From Gorsachius magnificus (Eukaryota; Chordata; Aves; Pelecaniformes; Ardeidae), in assembly GCA_034008185.1 (NCBI GenBank), contig CM067082.1, positions 155,069,895 to 155,133,894 on the forward strand: 64,000 nt of DNA, in the 5' to 3' direction. Below are positions 25,325 through 35,999 of the stretch, piece by piece (the first letter of the stretch is position 1; each line of letters begins with the position of its first letter). Both the position numbers and the translations under genes were made by a program. The notes beneath the pieces were generated by a model that worked only from the letters and a program-made list of their open reading frames with translations, did not search any database and was not told the DNA's origin.

Positions 25325-25900
25325 CTCTGAGTGCAGCAACCAGAGTCACCCCATGGGTTGGAGGGCCTGTGTGTCTATGGTGACAGCAGCTGGAGAGACT
25401 GGAGCACGTGCAGGTTCCGTGGGTGTGTATGTCTGTGTATGATCACTACCTAACACCAAGCCAGACTTGTTGGTGAGGGAGATACATGTCTTGGGAGCCA
25501 GGTATTGGGATGGACAGAACTCTGGGCCACGTACTGGAGAGATGTGAGGTTGGAGAGTTGACTGCTGGAGGGATGAGGGGTACAAGCCATCTGCTGGAGA
25601 GACCATGGGGTTTGAGGGTCGTCCGAGCCCACCTACATGTGCATGCGAGGAGAGATGGGTATCCAGGACCAGATACTAGGTAGACTGAACATCTAGGGCC
25701 AGTTACTGGTGGGATTTATAATGTGTGTGTGCGTGCATATGCAAGGGGGTCCAGCAACTGGAGTGGGTCTGTAGGCTTTGAGGGCTCATACACCCACATG
25801 CCAGCAGCTGGGCAGTCCAAGGATCCAGGGATTGGTTTTGGATAGACTGAATGCCTAAGGCCAGTCACTGGAAGGGATCCATAGTCCATATAAGTATGTA
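25325..25900. repeat. Degenerate ~163-bp tandem repeat (three units)
   Basis: Three diverged units begin near 25356, 25609 and 25774, each opening with GG(C)TTTGAGGG-like sequence. Units 2 and 3 share TAGACTGAA, GGCCAGT and ACTGG in order at 25681-25709 and 25843-25871. Unit 1 carries the matching GGGCCACGTACTGG at 25524-25538. Unit 1 is longer because it contains short internal repeats of the form CTGCTGGAGRGA. Each unit also contains a CAGCARCTGGAG-type phrase. No open frame spans the units consistently, so a coding role is unlikely. The origin is unknown. Confidence 0.7.
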
Positions 25901-27019
25901 TTTCCCACTACCTGACCTTCCCCTTGATCAGCCAGGGAAGGGAATAGAACAAGGCTATTGGTAGTGTTTGTGCTCACGAGTGCTGTGTTTTCTCTCTGTG
26001 TTGATCTGTATGGATTCCATAGGGTTTATATGTGCGTGTGCCTATTGGAAATAAACTCCCAGCCTTGCCACTAGCCAGGTCTGGGGGCATGGGGCTGCAG
26101 CAGATTCACCTCTATGAGCTACCAGATTTAGCAGCTCCCTGGCAGGCAATACAGTTGCAGTCAATTGCATTTCTGGAGTGGTAACCACAGGATTCTGTTA
26201 CATATAATAGCAGGGCATAGCAGGCAGAAGGAAGCTTTAAGCAGGACCAGAATATTAAGTTTGAAGAATATGAATACTGAAAGAAGTAGAAATGTAAATG
26301 AATCCTTAATATATTCTTTTACCCTTCTTCTGTGCCACCTGGTACTTTTTTTTCTTTGGGAAACACTCATAAAATTCATGTTCCAATAAATAGCAAAAGG
26401 TCATTTCATAATTATTATGATCATTTTCATTAAACTGCCCCCATCTAAACAACCCTGGTGTGACTGCTCCAAAATGAATTACCTTTTCTAAATTAGTTCT
26501 GCCAAAAGCTAAATAGACTCATATAAAACCAGAATGAAAATTAATATTAGAAGAGATATTGTATGGTTTGAACACTGTTGTGATCAGCAGTTTTGGGACA
26601 ATGTGTCCCATTTGGATCTACAATATAATTGTAAATGAAAGTTACACTAACAAATGTAAACAACTGGCAGTCCAGGGAAGCAGTCCTGATCATCTCAAAT
26701 CCACCGCTTTATAACATGTAGTGCTGGTCTGCATTAATTTGGACTTTACCGAGAGAGGAGGAAGAAAAGCTGCACAAGTGGCAAACTCGTAGATGAGAGT
26801 ATTCTTGCACAATGTAGCAAAATTCAGATGTTGCATAAAGCAAGAGGCAATAAATCTATAAACCATATGGGAGCCAGGGACCAAGAACCATGATGAGAGC
26901 CCTGTTATTATTACTTTTTTTAGCAGTAAGAGATCACAGGCATTTACAATTTGAGCTAGAGGAAATATTTACAGACTTATGCACAGTAAATGTGGTTTAT
27001 TCCCTGTGTTTCAGAAGTA
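25901..27019. other. Noncoding sequence; AATAAA context at 26050
   Basis: Just after the tandem repeats, CCTATTGGAAATAAACTCCCAG contains an AATAAA at 26050-26055, with a TG-rich stretch upstream. This could be the 3' part of an old LTR or simply chance. The remainder is AT-rich with short frames on both strands (26161-26389) that are chance reading of the same bases. No gene was seen. Confidence 0.45.
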
Positions 27020-27125
27020 ATTTTCCTTCACACATGCACTCCTTGGAAGTACTTATATTGCTATGAGGTGAATAATATAGTTATAAGCTGGTGAACTGAG
27101 ACACAGAAACTTAGTCTACAGTTTC
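27020..27125 (-). mobile_element. Probable MIR-like SINE remnant
   Basis: The order CTATGAGGTGAATAATATAG followed by GAACTGAGACACAGAAACTTAG parallels the reverse complement of the MIR core (ctatgaggtaggt, gaaactgaggcacagagaagtta). The copy is heavily diverged, as expected for an element far older than the CR1 copies here. Confidence 0.4.
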
Positions 27126-27295
27126 CAAATCAGTATTTCTACTAGTGTATTCAGCAAATGTTTTAAAACAAATTCCCCATAATCCAGTCTATCCAGTAGG
27201 GGATTCCCATGTGAGTACTGCAGTTTAGTAACACTCGTGGAAAGTATCAACAAAGTTTAAGTCCCACCTTACTCATGTTGGTTGACAGTAGTCTT

Positions 27296-27485
27296 CACAG
27301 AATCATAGAACCATAGAATAGTTTGGGTTCGAAGGGACTTTTAAAGGTCATCTAATCCAACCCCCTCCCTGCAACAAGCAGGGACATCTTTAACCAGATC
27401 AGATTGCTCAGAACCCCATCCAACCTGGTCTTGAATGTTTCCAGGCATCTACCACCTCTCTGGGCAACCTGTTCTAGTGTTTCAC
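27296..27485 (-). mobile_element. CR1 LINE, 3' part, split by an LTR
   Basis: The reverse complement of a CR1 3' end starts with CACAGAATCATAGAACCATAG (the octamer tail) and passes through the 3' UTR into ORF2 C-terminal sequence. It is cut at 27485 by the solo LTR and resumes at 28065. Its sequence is of the same general subfamily as the copies at 21181 and 58097. The full fragment without the insertion is about 500 bp. Confidence 0.93.
27481..27485. repeat. Target-site duplication, left copy (TTCAC)
   Basis: TTCAC directly precedes the LTR start TGTCCTGG. An identical TTCAC follows its end at 28060-28064. Removing the LTR and one copy restores a continuous CR1. A 5-bp duplication is typical of ERVL-type integration. 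Confidence 0.92.
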
Positions 27486-28059
27486 TGTCCTGGTTTCGGC
27501 TGGGATAGAGTTAATTTTCTTCACAGAAGCTAGCATAGTGCTGTGCTTTGGATTTAGTACCAGAAGAATGTTGATAACACGCTGATGTTTTTAGTTGTTG
27601 CCAAGTAGTGCTCAGACTGTTCAAGGACTTTTTGAGCTTCTCCTGCTCGGCCAGGTGCATAACAAGCTGGGAGTACAGCACAGCTAGGACCCAAACTGTC
27701 CAAAGAGCTATTCCATACCATAGAACGTCATGCTCGGGGGGGGGTTAGTCGGTCAGTCGGTTGCGGGGAGAGTGATCGCCGCTCGGGGAGAGTGATCGCA
27801 GCTTGGGACGGGCTGGGCATTGGTCGGCACATGGTGAGCAATTGCGTTGTGCATTGTTCGTTTTGTATATTTTGTATATTCCGTTACCATTCTCATTATT
27901 ACTATTATTATTATTTTCTCTTATTAAACTGTCTTTATCTCAGCCCTCGGCTCTAACCTTTTTCTCCTTCCCGATTCTCTCCCCCATCCCACTGAGGGAG
28001 GGGGGGAGTGAGAGAGCGGCTGCATGGTGCTGAGTTGCCAGCCAGGTTAAACCATGACA
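27486..28059 (+). mobile_element. Solo LTR 2 of an avian endogenous retrovirus (ERVL-like)
   Basis: This 574-bp LTR starts TGTCCTGGTTTCGGCTGGG and ends GGTTAAACCATGACA, giving the canonical TG...CA ends. It has an ATTAAA signal at 27923-27928 followed by CTGTCTTTATCTCAGCCC. It lies inside a CR1 and is flanked by the 5-bp duplication TTCAC. Compared with LTR 1 at 14433, the segment around the TATA box is replaced by a G-run and short GTCGGT/GAGAGTGATCGC repeats near 27730-27800. Its own promoter may therefore be impaired. A small (ATT)n lies at about 27893-27917. No internal proviral genes are present and it has no coding capacity. Confidence 0.93.
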
Positions 28060-28064
28060 TTCAC
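28060..28064. repeat. Target-site duplication, right copy (TTCAC)
   Basis: This is identical to 27481-27485 and immediately follows the LTR end GACA. The CR1 resumes directly after it (CACCCTCATTGTAAAG). Confidence 0.92.
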
Positions 28065-28373
28065 CACCCTCATTGTAAAGAATTTCTTCCTTATATCTAG
28101 TCTGAATCTACCCTGTTTTAGTTTAAAACCATTATCCCTTGTCCTATCACAACAGGCCCTACTAAAAAATTTGTCTCCATCTTTCTTACAAGCCGCCTTT
28201 AAGTATTAAAAGGTGGCAATCAGGTCTCCCCGCAGCCTTCTTTTCTCCAGGCTGGACAAGCCCAACTCTCTCAGCCTGTCCTCAGAGCAGAGGGGCTCCA
28301 GCCCTCGGATCATTTTTGTAGCCCTCCTCTGGCCCCGCTCCAACAGTTCCATGTCCTTCTTGTGCTGAGGACT
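28065..28373 (-). mobile_element. CR1 LINE, 5' part of the split copy
   Basis: This continues the CR1 begun at 27296 and reads deeper into the ORF2 coding region in reverse complement. Landmarks are CTCCAGGCTGGACAAGCCCA, AACTCTCTCAGCCTG and TCCATGTCCTTCTTGTGCTG. It stops near 28373, the usual 5' truncation. Stops and indels show that it is non-functional. Confidence 0.92.
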
Positions 28374-29586
28374 CAATCAAGATTCATTCTTCAGATTTCG
28401 AGGACTGTAACAGTTATCATCAGGGTCTATTGTGAAGCCAAATATTCTGTTGCCTCCTAAAATAAGTCTTCTGAGCTCCCATACTCTTTGCAGTCCCTGT
28501 TCTGCTGTTGGCCAGAACAACATCACTGGAGTTGGTGACCTAAAGCAGACAAGTTTTCCTAGCTCAGTTCACTACTGATCACCTTCTGCCATGACTGCTT
28601 TTTGACTCTTTTTCAGGTTCCCTGGGAAGGATACAGAGACAGAGGGATTCATGTGGAGATCTGTCTATGGTGGAAAACTCCCTAAACAGAATCTCTCCTT
28701 TCCTTTAAAAATAAATTAAAAAATAAAAATAAACCCCTCAACCCTAACTTTTCCTATGACTTTGCACTCCAAAAGCAGAATCTGAAACTTTAAATGGTAA
28801 TTACTACCGACGTGCATGGCTGAGATCTTTTGTCCATGTAGTAAATGTGGCTGTATCCATCAGGGTTTCCTCATATTTGCACAGATCTTCCTTACAGAAA
28901 TGTTGAAAGGTATTGAAAAAATCAGGACCAATATGGTTTAGTTTAGGTCCATTCCTGTGAACTCCTGACCTTAGTCTTCAAAATGCCAACACAGGGACTT
29001 CCACCTGTGTGTAGGGAGGTGAGGATTGCTCTTTTTATCATTCTGTTTCATACCATTAGGTTTATACCAGTTCATTATTCTTTCTGCATTACACCTGTTT
29101 CTAAGTCTCTTTCACCCCAGCCGTTATCATACAGCATAGCTCATACTTTTTGTTCTACACAAGTTTTTAGTCCCAACAGTATTTTTTATGCCAGACACTA
29201 TCATGTACCTAATCCTTGGCAGATGATTTTTTTTACTTCTGAGGAGATATGGCCAAGCTTTTAATTTCTGTACGTGGGTGATCCCCTCTGTTACATTCCT
29301 GTTCTGCCAGAAGGCGAACCCATTGCCATACATTAGATTCAAATATTTGCACTGGATGGATAAAGTTGATGTCATGGACCATGAAAGATGTTAATTATCT
29401 TTTTGCTACATATTGCTGATGACCTGCTTGTCACATATGCTAAAAGCATTAGACAAGCCTGCAAGTTCTTTTGCAAGACAAATTGTCCCCCACCAGTTAT
29501 TCTCTCCTAACAAGTATCTGATGGGTGAGAGAAGAAAACACTTGAGCAGCCTTTTGCTGAGAAACCCTGTGTATAAGTAACTGGAG
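28374..29586. other. Noncoding sequence, no gene seen
   Basis: This is unique AT-rich sequence between two CR1 copies. The open frames at 28983-29264 (+) and 29127-29375 (-) overlap on opposite strands and show no domain. I recognise no regulatory site. Confidence 0.55.
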
Positions 29587-29890
29587 AATCACAGAATCAC
29601 AGAATGGCAGGGGTTGGAAGGGACCTCAGGAGACCATCCAGTCCAACCCCCCTGCTCAAGCAGGGTCCCTTAGACTATGTTACACAGGACATCATCCAGG
29701 TGGGCTTTGAATATCTCCAGATAAGGAGATTCCACAGCCCCCTGGGCAGCCTGTGCCAGGGCTCTGTCACCCTCAAAATAAAGAAGTTCTTCCTCATATT
29801 CAACTGAAACCTCTTATGTTTCAGTTTGTGTCCATTGCCCCTTGTCCTGTCACTGGGCACCGCTGCAAAGAGTCTGGCTCTGTCCTCATG
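29587..29890 (-). mobile_element. CR1 LINE, 5'-truncated, second subfamily
   Basis: It starts ATCACAGAATCACAGAATGGC (reverse-complement tail), then GGTTGGAAGGGACCTC, CAAGCAGGGTC and CACAGGACATCATCCAGGTGG. This arrangement is shared with the copies at 47315 and 63239 and differs from the copies at 21181, 27296 and 58097, so it is a separate CR1 subfamily. The minus strand still reads an ORF2 C-terminal relic, with WHRLPRG matching the [10 protein letters not shown] landmark of other copies. The copy is otherwise decayed. Confidence 0.9.
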
Positions 29891-31078
29891 ACAAGGAAAT
29901 TCAAAAGTTCTGAGTTTATACCTCCATGTGGTAGAAAATCAACTTGAAGTCTCTTAGAATACATCTAATATACCTTTATTAGATATTGGTTTGTTGTGGC
30001 TATGGGTTACTTGTTGGAAGAAGAAAAGAAAAGAAAAGGATTCTCCATAGGGAGAAAACTGGTAGATTGTACTCGCAGTGCCAAGGTACCTGGGGAAGAT
30101 CAAGATAACCTGAGTGAGGCAACCCTTTGCTTAAACCTTTCATGCCTCAGCTCTAGTAAGGAGACCAAAGACATCACATAGACATTCATAGGGTTTTGTA
30201 TGTTGGAAGGAAAGAATGAAATGTGTCAGAAGGGTGTCCAACAGGGAACTTGGGAGGCAGAGCTCTCTGCTGAAGACAGGCATTAAAAAGAAGAAGAAGT
30301 CTATGTCAAAACAAGCTTTAATTCTTACTTAATAGTAAAGTGGTAAGAGTACTTCCTCAGCAATTGGTATGTCTAGGTCATAAAATCTGTATGCTATTGC
30401 ATACACCTAAATTGAGTTAGGTGAGCCCTTCTGTTTCAGCTTTTGAGTTTTATTGAAATTAGCTTATCTTGAGAGGTAAACAGCAGAGAAGAGCAGATTT
30501 TGGACCTGTGGTGGTGCTATGTACTGATCACACAAGTTGGGTGTATTTCATACAGTTGAGCTTTGCTGCTCGGCCCAGTTCCTACCTGTAAATTACTCTG
30601 GGTCTCTGCTGAGCTGGTACTTCAAGCTACATCCTTTAGTAATGCACTAAAAAGGATCAGTGCAAACACACACTGCCTTCTCCTCCTGCAATGCATTTCT
30701 AAGTCATTTTACTTCATATCTGTGGTACTATCATGCACTTTCAAAGGACAACAGTTAAGACATTTGAATTTGAATTAATTAGGACCAAAGAGTCAAGTCT
30801 GGGTTGGCTAAATCTGAGAGTTTCAAAGGACCCTAAATAAAGAATACAGCTTCCTTGGTATTTCAGTGAGATTCTGAGAGTCTGAAGTTTCCAGATCCTC
30901 TATCTGAGTACATATGTGGTCCACCACACCTTTTATGCTTCAGCAAATATTGGAATCATCTATTGTGTTATTTAATGATGAGAAATGTAATAACAATATT
31001 GCCATTGGCTGTGGAGCTATCCACTATACCATGGGTATTTTTGCTGAGGAAATTCTCTCACTGGTTTATTTGTTTTAG
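29891..31078. other. Noncoding sequence, no gene seen
   Basis: This is AT-rich unique sequence. The plus-strand frames at 29996-30181 and 30563-30778 lack domains and splice context. I recognise no mobile element. Confidence 0.55.
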
Positions 31079-31120
31079 GCCACAGATGAAGGTGCTTTCT
31101 CTACCATAAAAGAAATGAAG
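31079..31120 (+). other. Candidate small exon (42 nt, phase 0)
   Basis: The acceptor is TTTATTTGTTTTAG with a plausible branch site, CTCACTG, about 25 bases upstream of the junction. The donor is ATGAAG|GTAAAC. The 14 codons are open only in the frame GCC ACA GAT GAA; the other two frames stop. The peptide is hydrophilic and begins A-T-D-E-G. I do not recognise it. Small in-frame exons of this size are often alternatively spliced in neural and adhesion genes, but that is an analogy and not evidence. Confidence 0.22.
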
Positions 31121-31664
31121 GTAAACTTTCAATATGGTCATACTGGGTGGCAGTTCAATTCTATTGAGATATTCTTGCAGGCAGATAAATTTCTGTTCCT
31201 GGGAGTTTTAAGATTTTGAAACAGGTTTCCCAGCTCTGGGGATGAAAGAGAATGAAGCGTATTAAAATAGTGCATGTTTAATAACAATGTTTAATTACCA
31301 TGAAGATACATGCTTTTTGTTGTACAATTTCATGCATGTTACAATTTCTTGTTTGCTTTAATTGATTCTGTATCATCCACAGGTTAGAACACTGAATTTT
31401 GGTTACATTAACACTATATATAGTACTTACATGTCTGTGTTGTTGAATGTCTTTCTTTTCAAAGAGCTCTTTCTAAAACTGTTTTCAGCTGAACTGCTTG
31501 ATTGGAGGAGGGCTAATTTCTCTCCAAGTCTAATCAGTTTCTAATAAACCGTATAAAACCATCTAGGCATGCATGCACTTGTAGGGGGATTTTTTTTTCT
31601 AGAAACACACAGGGGCAGCAAGATTTCGTTTGAATCCTACAACCCAGCAAAGAAAGAATTGCAA

Positions 31665-31795
31665 TATTAATAACACATAGAATTTATATTGCACTATTAA
31701 TTTTTAAAGCACTTGGCAAATCTCACAGCTAATTAAATTCATAATACTGCTGTGGAGTTAGGGAGTAAATATTGTTGTGCTGAGGACATGTGAGA
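31665..31795 (-). mobile_element. Ancient MIR/L2-like SINE remnant
   Basis: The order CATAGAATTTATATTGCACT, AAAGCACTTGGCAAATCTCAC, AGCTAATTAAA and GCTGTGGAGTTAGGGAGTAA resembles the reverse complement of the 3' region of old MIR/L2-type elements (aaagcactttacaaa, taattaatcctcac, ctgtgaggtagggaagta). It is strongly diverged and has no coding content. Confidence 0.45.
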
Positions 31796-33037
31796 GTATA
31801 TGAAGGCAAGATTAGGGGAATGCTACTGGAGGAGGGCAGAGCCTCAAGCCTGAACTGGCAGCACTAACACATTCCTCTTTGTCCCAGAATTCAATCAGGA
31901 ATAAAAGTCAGAAAAATTATTTCACGGTTCTGTGTCTAGTGCCCAGGTAGCTTAGATAACGATACTTCATCAGAGGTGTGTGGTAGCAATGAAAAAGACC
32001 CCTGTAGAAAATGAAACCTAACTACTTTAGCATTCAATACCAACTGGAGCAAGCTCCTTTGAGGTTGGCTCAAGAAGCCAAAGACCTCAAGGTGGTGGTA
32101 GTGCTTGGTGTGTGTATGAGGGTCTGCACTAAGCATCAGTAAGAGAGAGGCTAAGGGGAGAAAAATCATTCAGGATCATGGTTAGCATTTACTTCAGAAA
32201 TGTTAAGGTAAATATTTGATCCTAAAGTTAGCAAGAATGAAAGCACAACTGTTAAAATGGCAACTACAGAGGCTTATTGGAGACTATCCTTACACAAGAT
32301 ATTCACAAATTTTGCTTGTTACTACTGCTAACTTGGCCTAGAACTCCCATTCTCTCCTGCTTGCATATACAGTTGGAACATATAACTTGCAAACAACACA
32401 ATAATACCCTCTCATTGAAATAGGTGTTGTGTTGAAGCCGATACAGAAGTAAGAAATGAAAGATCAATTCTCAGCAAGCAGCCTGGCTGTCATGACAAAG
32501 AAAGAGAGTTTGGGGGGGGGTCGCTGTTTTTAGTGTTACCTAGTAGAATAATGACTTTGGGTCCAGTCAATGCAATTTTTTGTTGTTGTTTTTTAACAAA
32601 GGCAGTGTAAGTGTTTGATGGCTTACTTTTTTTTAAGAACTTAATCAGAAGGACCTTGAGAAAAAGTTTCTGTGATTCTTCATTAATATAAAAACATTGC
32701 CTATCACTAATGGGGAGAAATGCACGGATGACTGCTGATTTACTAGGAGGGAAGTGATATGTGAAAAACCCACCCTTTTTTACTTCCCAGTAGTGTGATC
32801 TACCCAGGCTCTAACCTAACCTGTTTGAAAAGGTGATTTTTAGGGGGTAATGCGATGAGCCGCTCCCTCTTCATACCAAAACCAATACTTTACAGGTTCA
32901 GTTTGCTTTGCAGTGGTCATCTCTAATCGTTAGCATGAAAGAGATATTATCACAGTGAAGCCATTCGTTGCTTTCTGTTGAGCTTGCTGACTGACCAGTT
33001 GTTTTTATGTTTTGCTCTTTTTTCCCCTCCTCCTCAG
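31796..33037. other. Noncoding sequence, no gene seen
   Basis: This is unique sequence with a G-run near 32510-32520 and TTGTTG/T-runs at 32580-32640. Nothing coding is recognised. The last ~150 bases before 33038 may be an intronic flank of the candidate microexon. Confidence 0.5.
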
Positions 33038-33061
33038 CAAAACAGAAGTCAGGATAGTCAG
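33038..33061 (+). other. Candidate 24-nt microexon
   Basis: The upstream tract TTTGCTCTTTTTTCCCCTCC continues TCCTCAG and forms a strong pyrimidine-rich acceptor. Two TGC-containing motifs (TTGCTG and TTGCTC) lie within about 55 bases upstream, and CTGAC branch-like sequence is also present. The donor is CAG|GTAACT. The segment is exactly eight codons in phase 0, reading Q-N-R-S-Q-D-S-Q, and a second phase is also open. The TGC-plus-pyrimidine arrangement is what is known for SRRM4-regulated neuronal microexons. The host gene is not identifiable from this window. Confidence 0.28.
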
Positions 33062-33605
33062 GTAACTGCAGCTCATCTGGCTAGCTCTCCTTGCAACTGG
33101 ATGTCAGCACCTTTCAACCAACATTCAGTAACTGGTTGTGGATGAGCTCTTAGGCTATTATAAAGCTAAGCAAACCGGGTTTCTTGCAATCACTTGTGGT
33201 GGCAGAGTCAAGACTGTTGATTTCAATGGATGACAATGTTGTACGCACAGTTACTGTGCTGCCTCTCAAGGCAACTCTATCCAAGTGAAGGCTGGCAATG
33301 CTCTCAGAAGTGCTTACTTCTGAGTATACATGGAGTTATTTGGGCACAGGAGAAACTAGCCACCTTCTCTACTGCATCTGTAATGATTTACAGGTTAAAT
33401 ATCAGGCCAGCAAGGATTGCTCTCCATGTTAGGGGCCAAACACCCTAGAATACAATACATCAATAATACTCAAACTAATGAGTTTTCAATCTAAGATTAA
33501 ATAAAGGCAGGAACATGAGAGATTTTGATAGGAAGATCCATGTTTTGGCTTCCCTATCCAAGTTCTGCATGACTTTACCTTTGATCACCAGGGCTTTAGG
33601 AACAA

Positions 33606-33670
33606 AAGTTCAGGTTCTCAAAGGTATTCAGATACATCAGGGCTAGGTGTCCAAGAACATTCAAAATTTT
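33606..33670. repeat. Ancient repeat trace
   Basis: GGTTCTCAAAGGTATTCAGATAC followed by GGCTAGGTGTCCAAG resembles the opposite strand of the old element at 7140-7300 (CTTTGAAAATC and TTAGGTGCCTAAG phrases). It is very diverged, and its family is unknown to me. Confidence 0.28.
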
Positions 33671-34769
33671 TTCAAACAGTTTAGCTGTCAAAATTCTTTC
33701 CATGACACGTAATGGATAATAAAATTTTATGTGGGCTCAAAAAAGTGACTGCACAATTTCATGGACAAAAAGTCCTGCAAAGGCTGTTAAATACAGAGTT
33801 ACTGTCAGGGCTCAGTAAGTCTGAGTCACAAGGTGCCGGAGGCTAGAGGAATATTCTGGGAACATATCACTGTATGATTTGCCAGGTTTGATATTGTCCT
33901 CTATGCATCCACTGTGGAGACACAGGGAGACTAAGAGGTTAGACTGTTTTCCTCATTCCTAAGAGATTTATGATTACAGTTCTTGTAACAAATGACTGAA
34001 ATCATTACTCAGCTGGAAAACGTGTAGACTCACACCTCATTACGCCAAATTCACAGGTTTAGCTCATGTAAGCTGGCACAACGGTCTGGACCTTCATCTG
34101 GAATACACAGTTCTGGATCTCCTATTTTACTATAGTTCATCCAGGTTTAAAAATCTGCACAGGTACAGGGGGAGGATGTAGGAATGGATCCAGTTATCTG
34201 CACACTGGGGATCATTCCGCAGCACTGACCTCTATCCTACTCTAAGGTGGAGTCTTCTCCCAAAGGTCCTGGGTAAATCCAATTTGCCAAGGTAAATTCA
34301 TCCATGCTTAGTGTTCCCGGCCGACCAGCCCAGCCCCTTTTAAACTTTGTCTGACAGACATTGAAAAGTGATGTTCTTGAGTCAGTACATTCTGGGGATG
34401 TTGCTGAGATTGATCCCTTTGTAATGGTCTGCTGTGGTAGCATTGATTTAGCAGAGTGATAGGTGAAACATACTTCTTGTTCCATTGCTGCCAAAAATGA
34501 AGACATCCAAAATAATCAGTTCTCCTTAAAAGTAATCTGAAGTAATAGGGAGAAACTCCCAGATCTGATACAAGCCAAATCTGCATGAGAAAACCTTTTA
34601 ATTCTCTCAAGGGCTGTGCAATGAAAGCTTAAAGCTTCACGTGGAGAGTTTCATGATTCTTTCATGTGAATTAAAGGATAATGGACTACTTAATCCATGA
34701 ATGGACTAATAACGTATTAATTAATTGATAGCCATTAATACATAATTGATCTATCTCACAACCAAGGAA

Positions 34770-34890
34770 AAGACCATACTGCTACAGTATCTGAAGATCT
34801 GCTACCACATATATCAACATTCCCATGAGACACAGGACCACAGGCACAGGGAGATGAAGGGACTTCCATATAGGGCTTTAGATGGAATTG
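34770..34890 (-). mobile_element. Possible MIR/L2-like remnant
   Basis: CCACAGGCACAGGGAGATGAAG followed by GGACTTCC resembles the reverse-complement MIR phrase actgaggcacagagagattaagtgacttgcc. The preceding CAGTATCTGAAGATCTGCTA resembles the linked older region. The match is partial. Confidence 0.33.
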
Positions 34891-35999
34891 GGGCACCAAG
34901 CCCCCCTCTGAATGTATTTGAAGCATTTGAAGCATTTGTATTCATATCTCTGAAGAGGTCCAGAACGACCCTTGTGTTTGTGGCCTTGAGCAAACTTGCT
35001 TACACTGGTGGCAGTTTTTGTCTTTTACTTATGTGAAACAACCAAACAGGCACTCCTGGTGAAATAAAGCTGGATTCTCTCTGCAATCTCTCTGTAATAT
35101 CTTTATTTGTATGATGGACACAGGAGTCCCATCCTGGTTGATGTGCTTCAGAAGTTGGTGCATCTTAGGAAGAGATTTAAAAAAAACGCTTATGCACACA
35201 AGCCACAGATCCTTTTGCTGCCACTGGGAAGCCTAGTGCCTATTGGTGTAAAATGGCAGAGAGGACACCCCCTTTCCCTCTACTATTTTGCCACTGGCTT
35301 CTTGGATGGTTTGGATGGGACATGGTGTGTGTTTCTCTCTCTGTCCACCTCACATGCCTTCCACATTTCATCTGTAAGAGCACACAGAGGTATCCCTTCG
35401 TTGTCCGTGGAATAAACAAACCCAACAAAAAGACCCACATAAAAGAAAAAAAGAAAAACCCCAAACAAACAAAAATAACTCAAGCCAATTTACACTGTGT
35501 AGTCATTTGGTGTGGAAACATGGGACCTTCTTTGGATACTGATACATAACCTTCTGCCCTTAGACAACTGCGGTGAGCAGGAGATACACTTTATTTTAAG
35601 GGAATTAATAACTGGATTAACACAGCTGATTTGGATGGCTCTAGAAAACTGAGGAATATACTCAAATTCTTTAATGTATGGATGCTATGATAGCAGCTCT
35701 ACCAAAATGCTTTCCTGACTCATCCATTGTAGTCTTCTGGTTTTGAATCTGAAAGATTAAAAAAAAAAAGGAAGAGAAATTTTAGGAATTTACAGATTGT
35801 GACCTCAGGCTCTTTGGGTTTTTGGAGAAGGATTTTTTTGTTGCCAATTTTTTTTTACCTCTTTCTGTTTCAAATCATGTGAATAACATAGATACTGAAA
35901 GAAGATACCCTAAAGTAAGTAGTCTGTAATTAAAGCTAAAAGCAGAGGGTTATAAACATTGCATGTTCCTACATTCCACTTTGGACTCTGTTACCCTGT

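Larger units (their letters stand above)
33062..35999. other. Noncoding sequence, no gene; two old repeat traces
   Basis: Overlapping frames on opposite strands (34237-34610, 34746-35036, 35107-35549) are long for this window but have no conserved domain. Several pairs read the same bases antisense. Old repeat traces at 33606-33670 and 34770-34890 are listed separately. Confidence 0.5.

Noticed and set aside
27320..27335. GGTTCGAA as a tRNA T-loop
   Set aside because: It lies inside the CR1 3' end, with no acceptor stem or anticodon arm around it.
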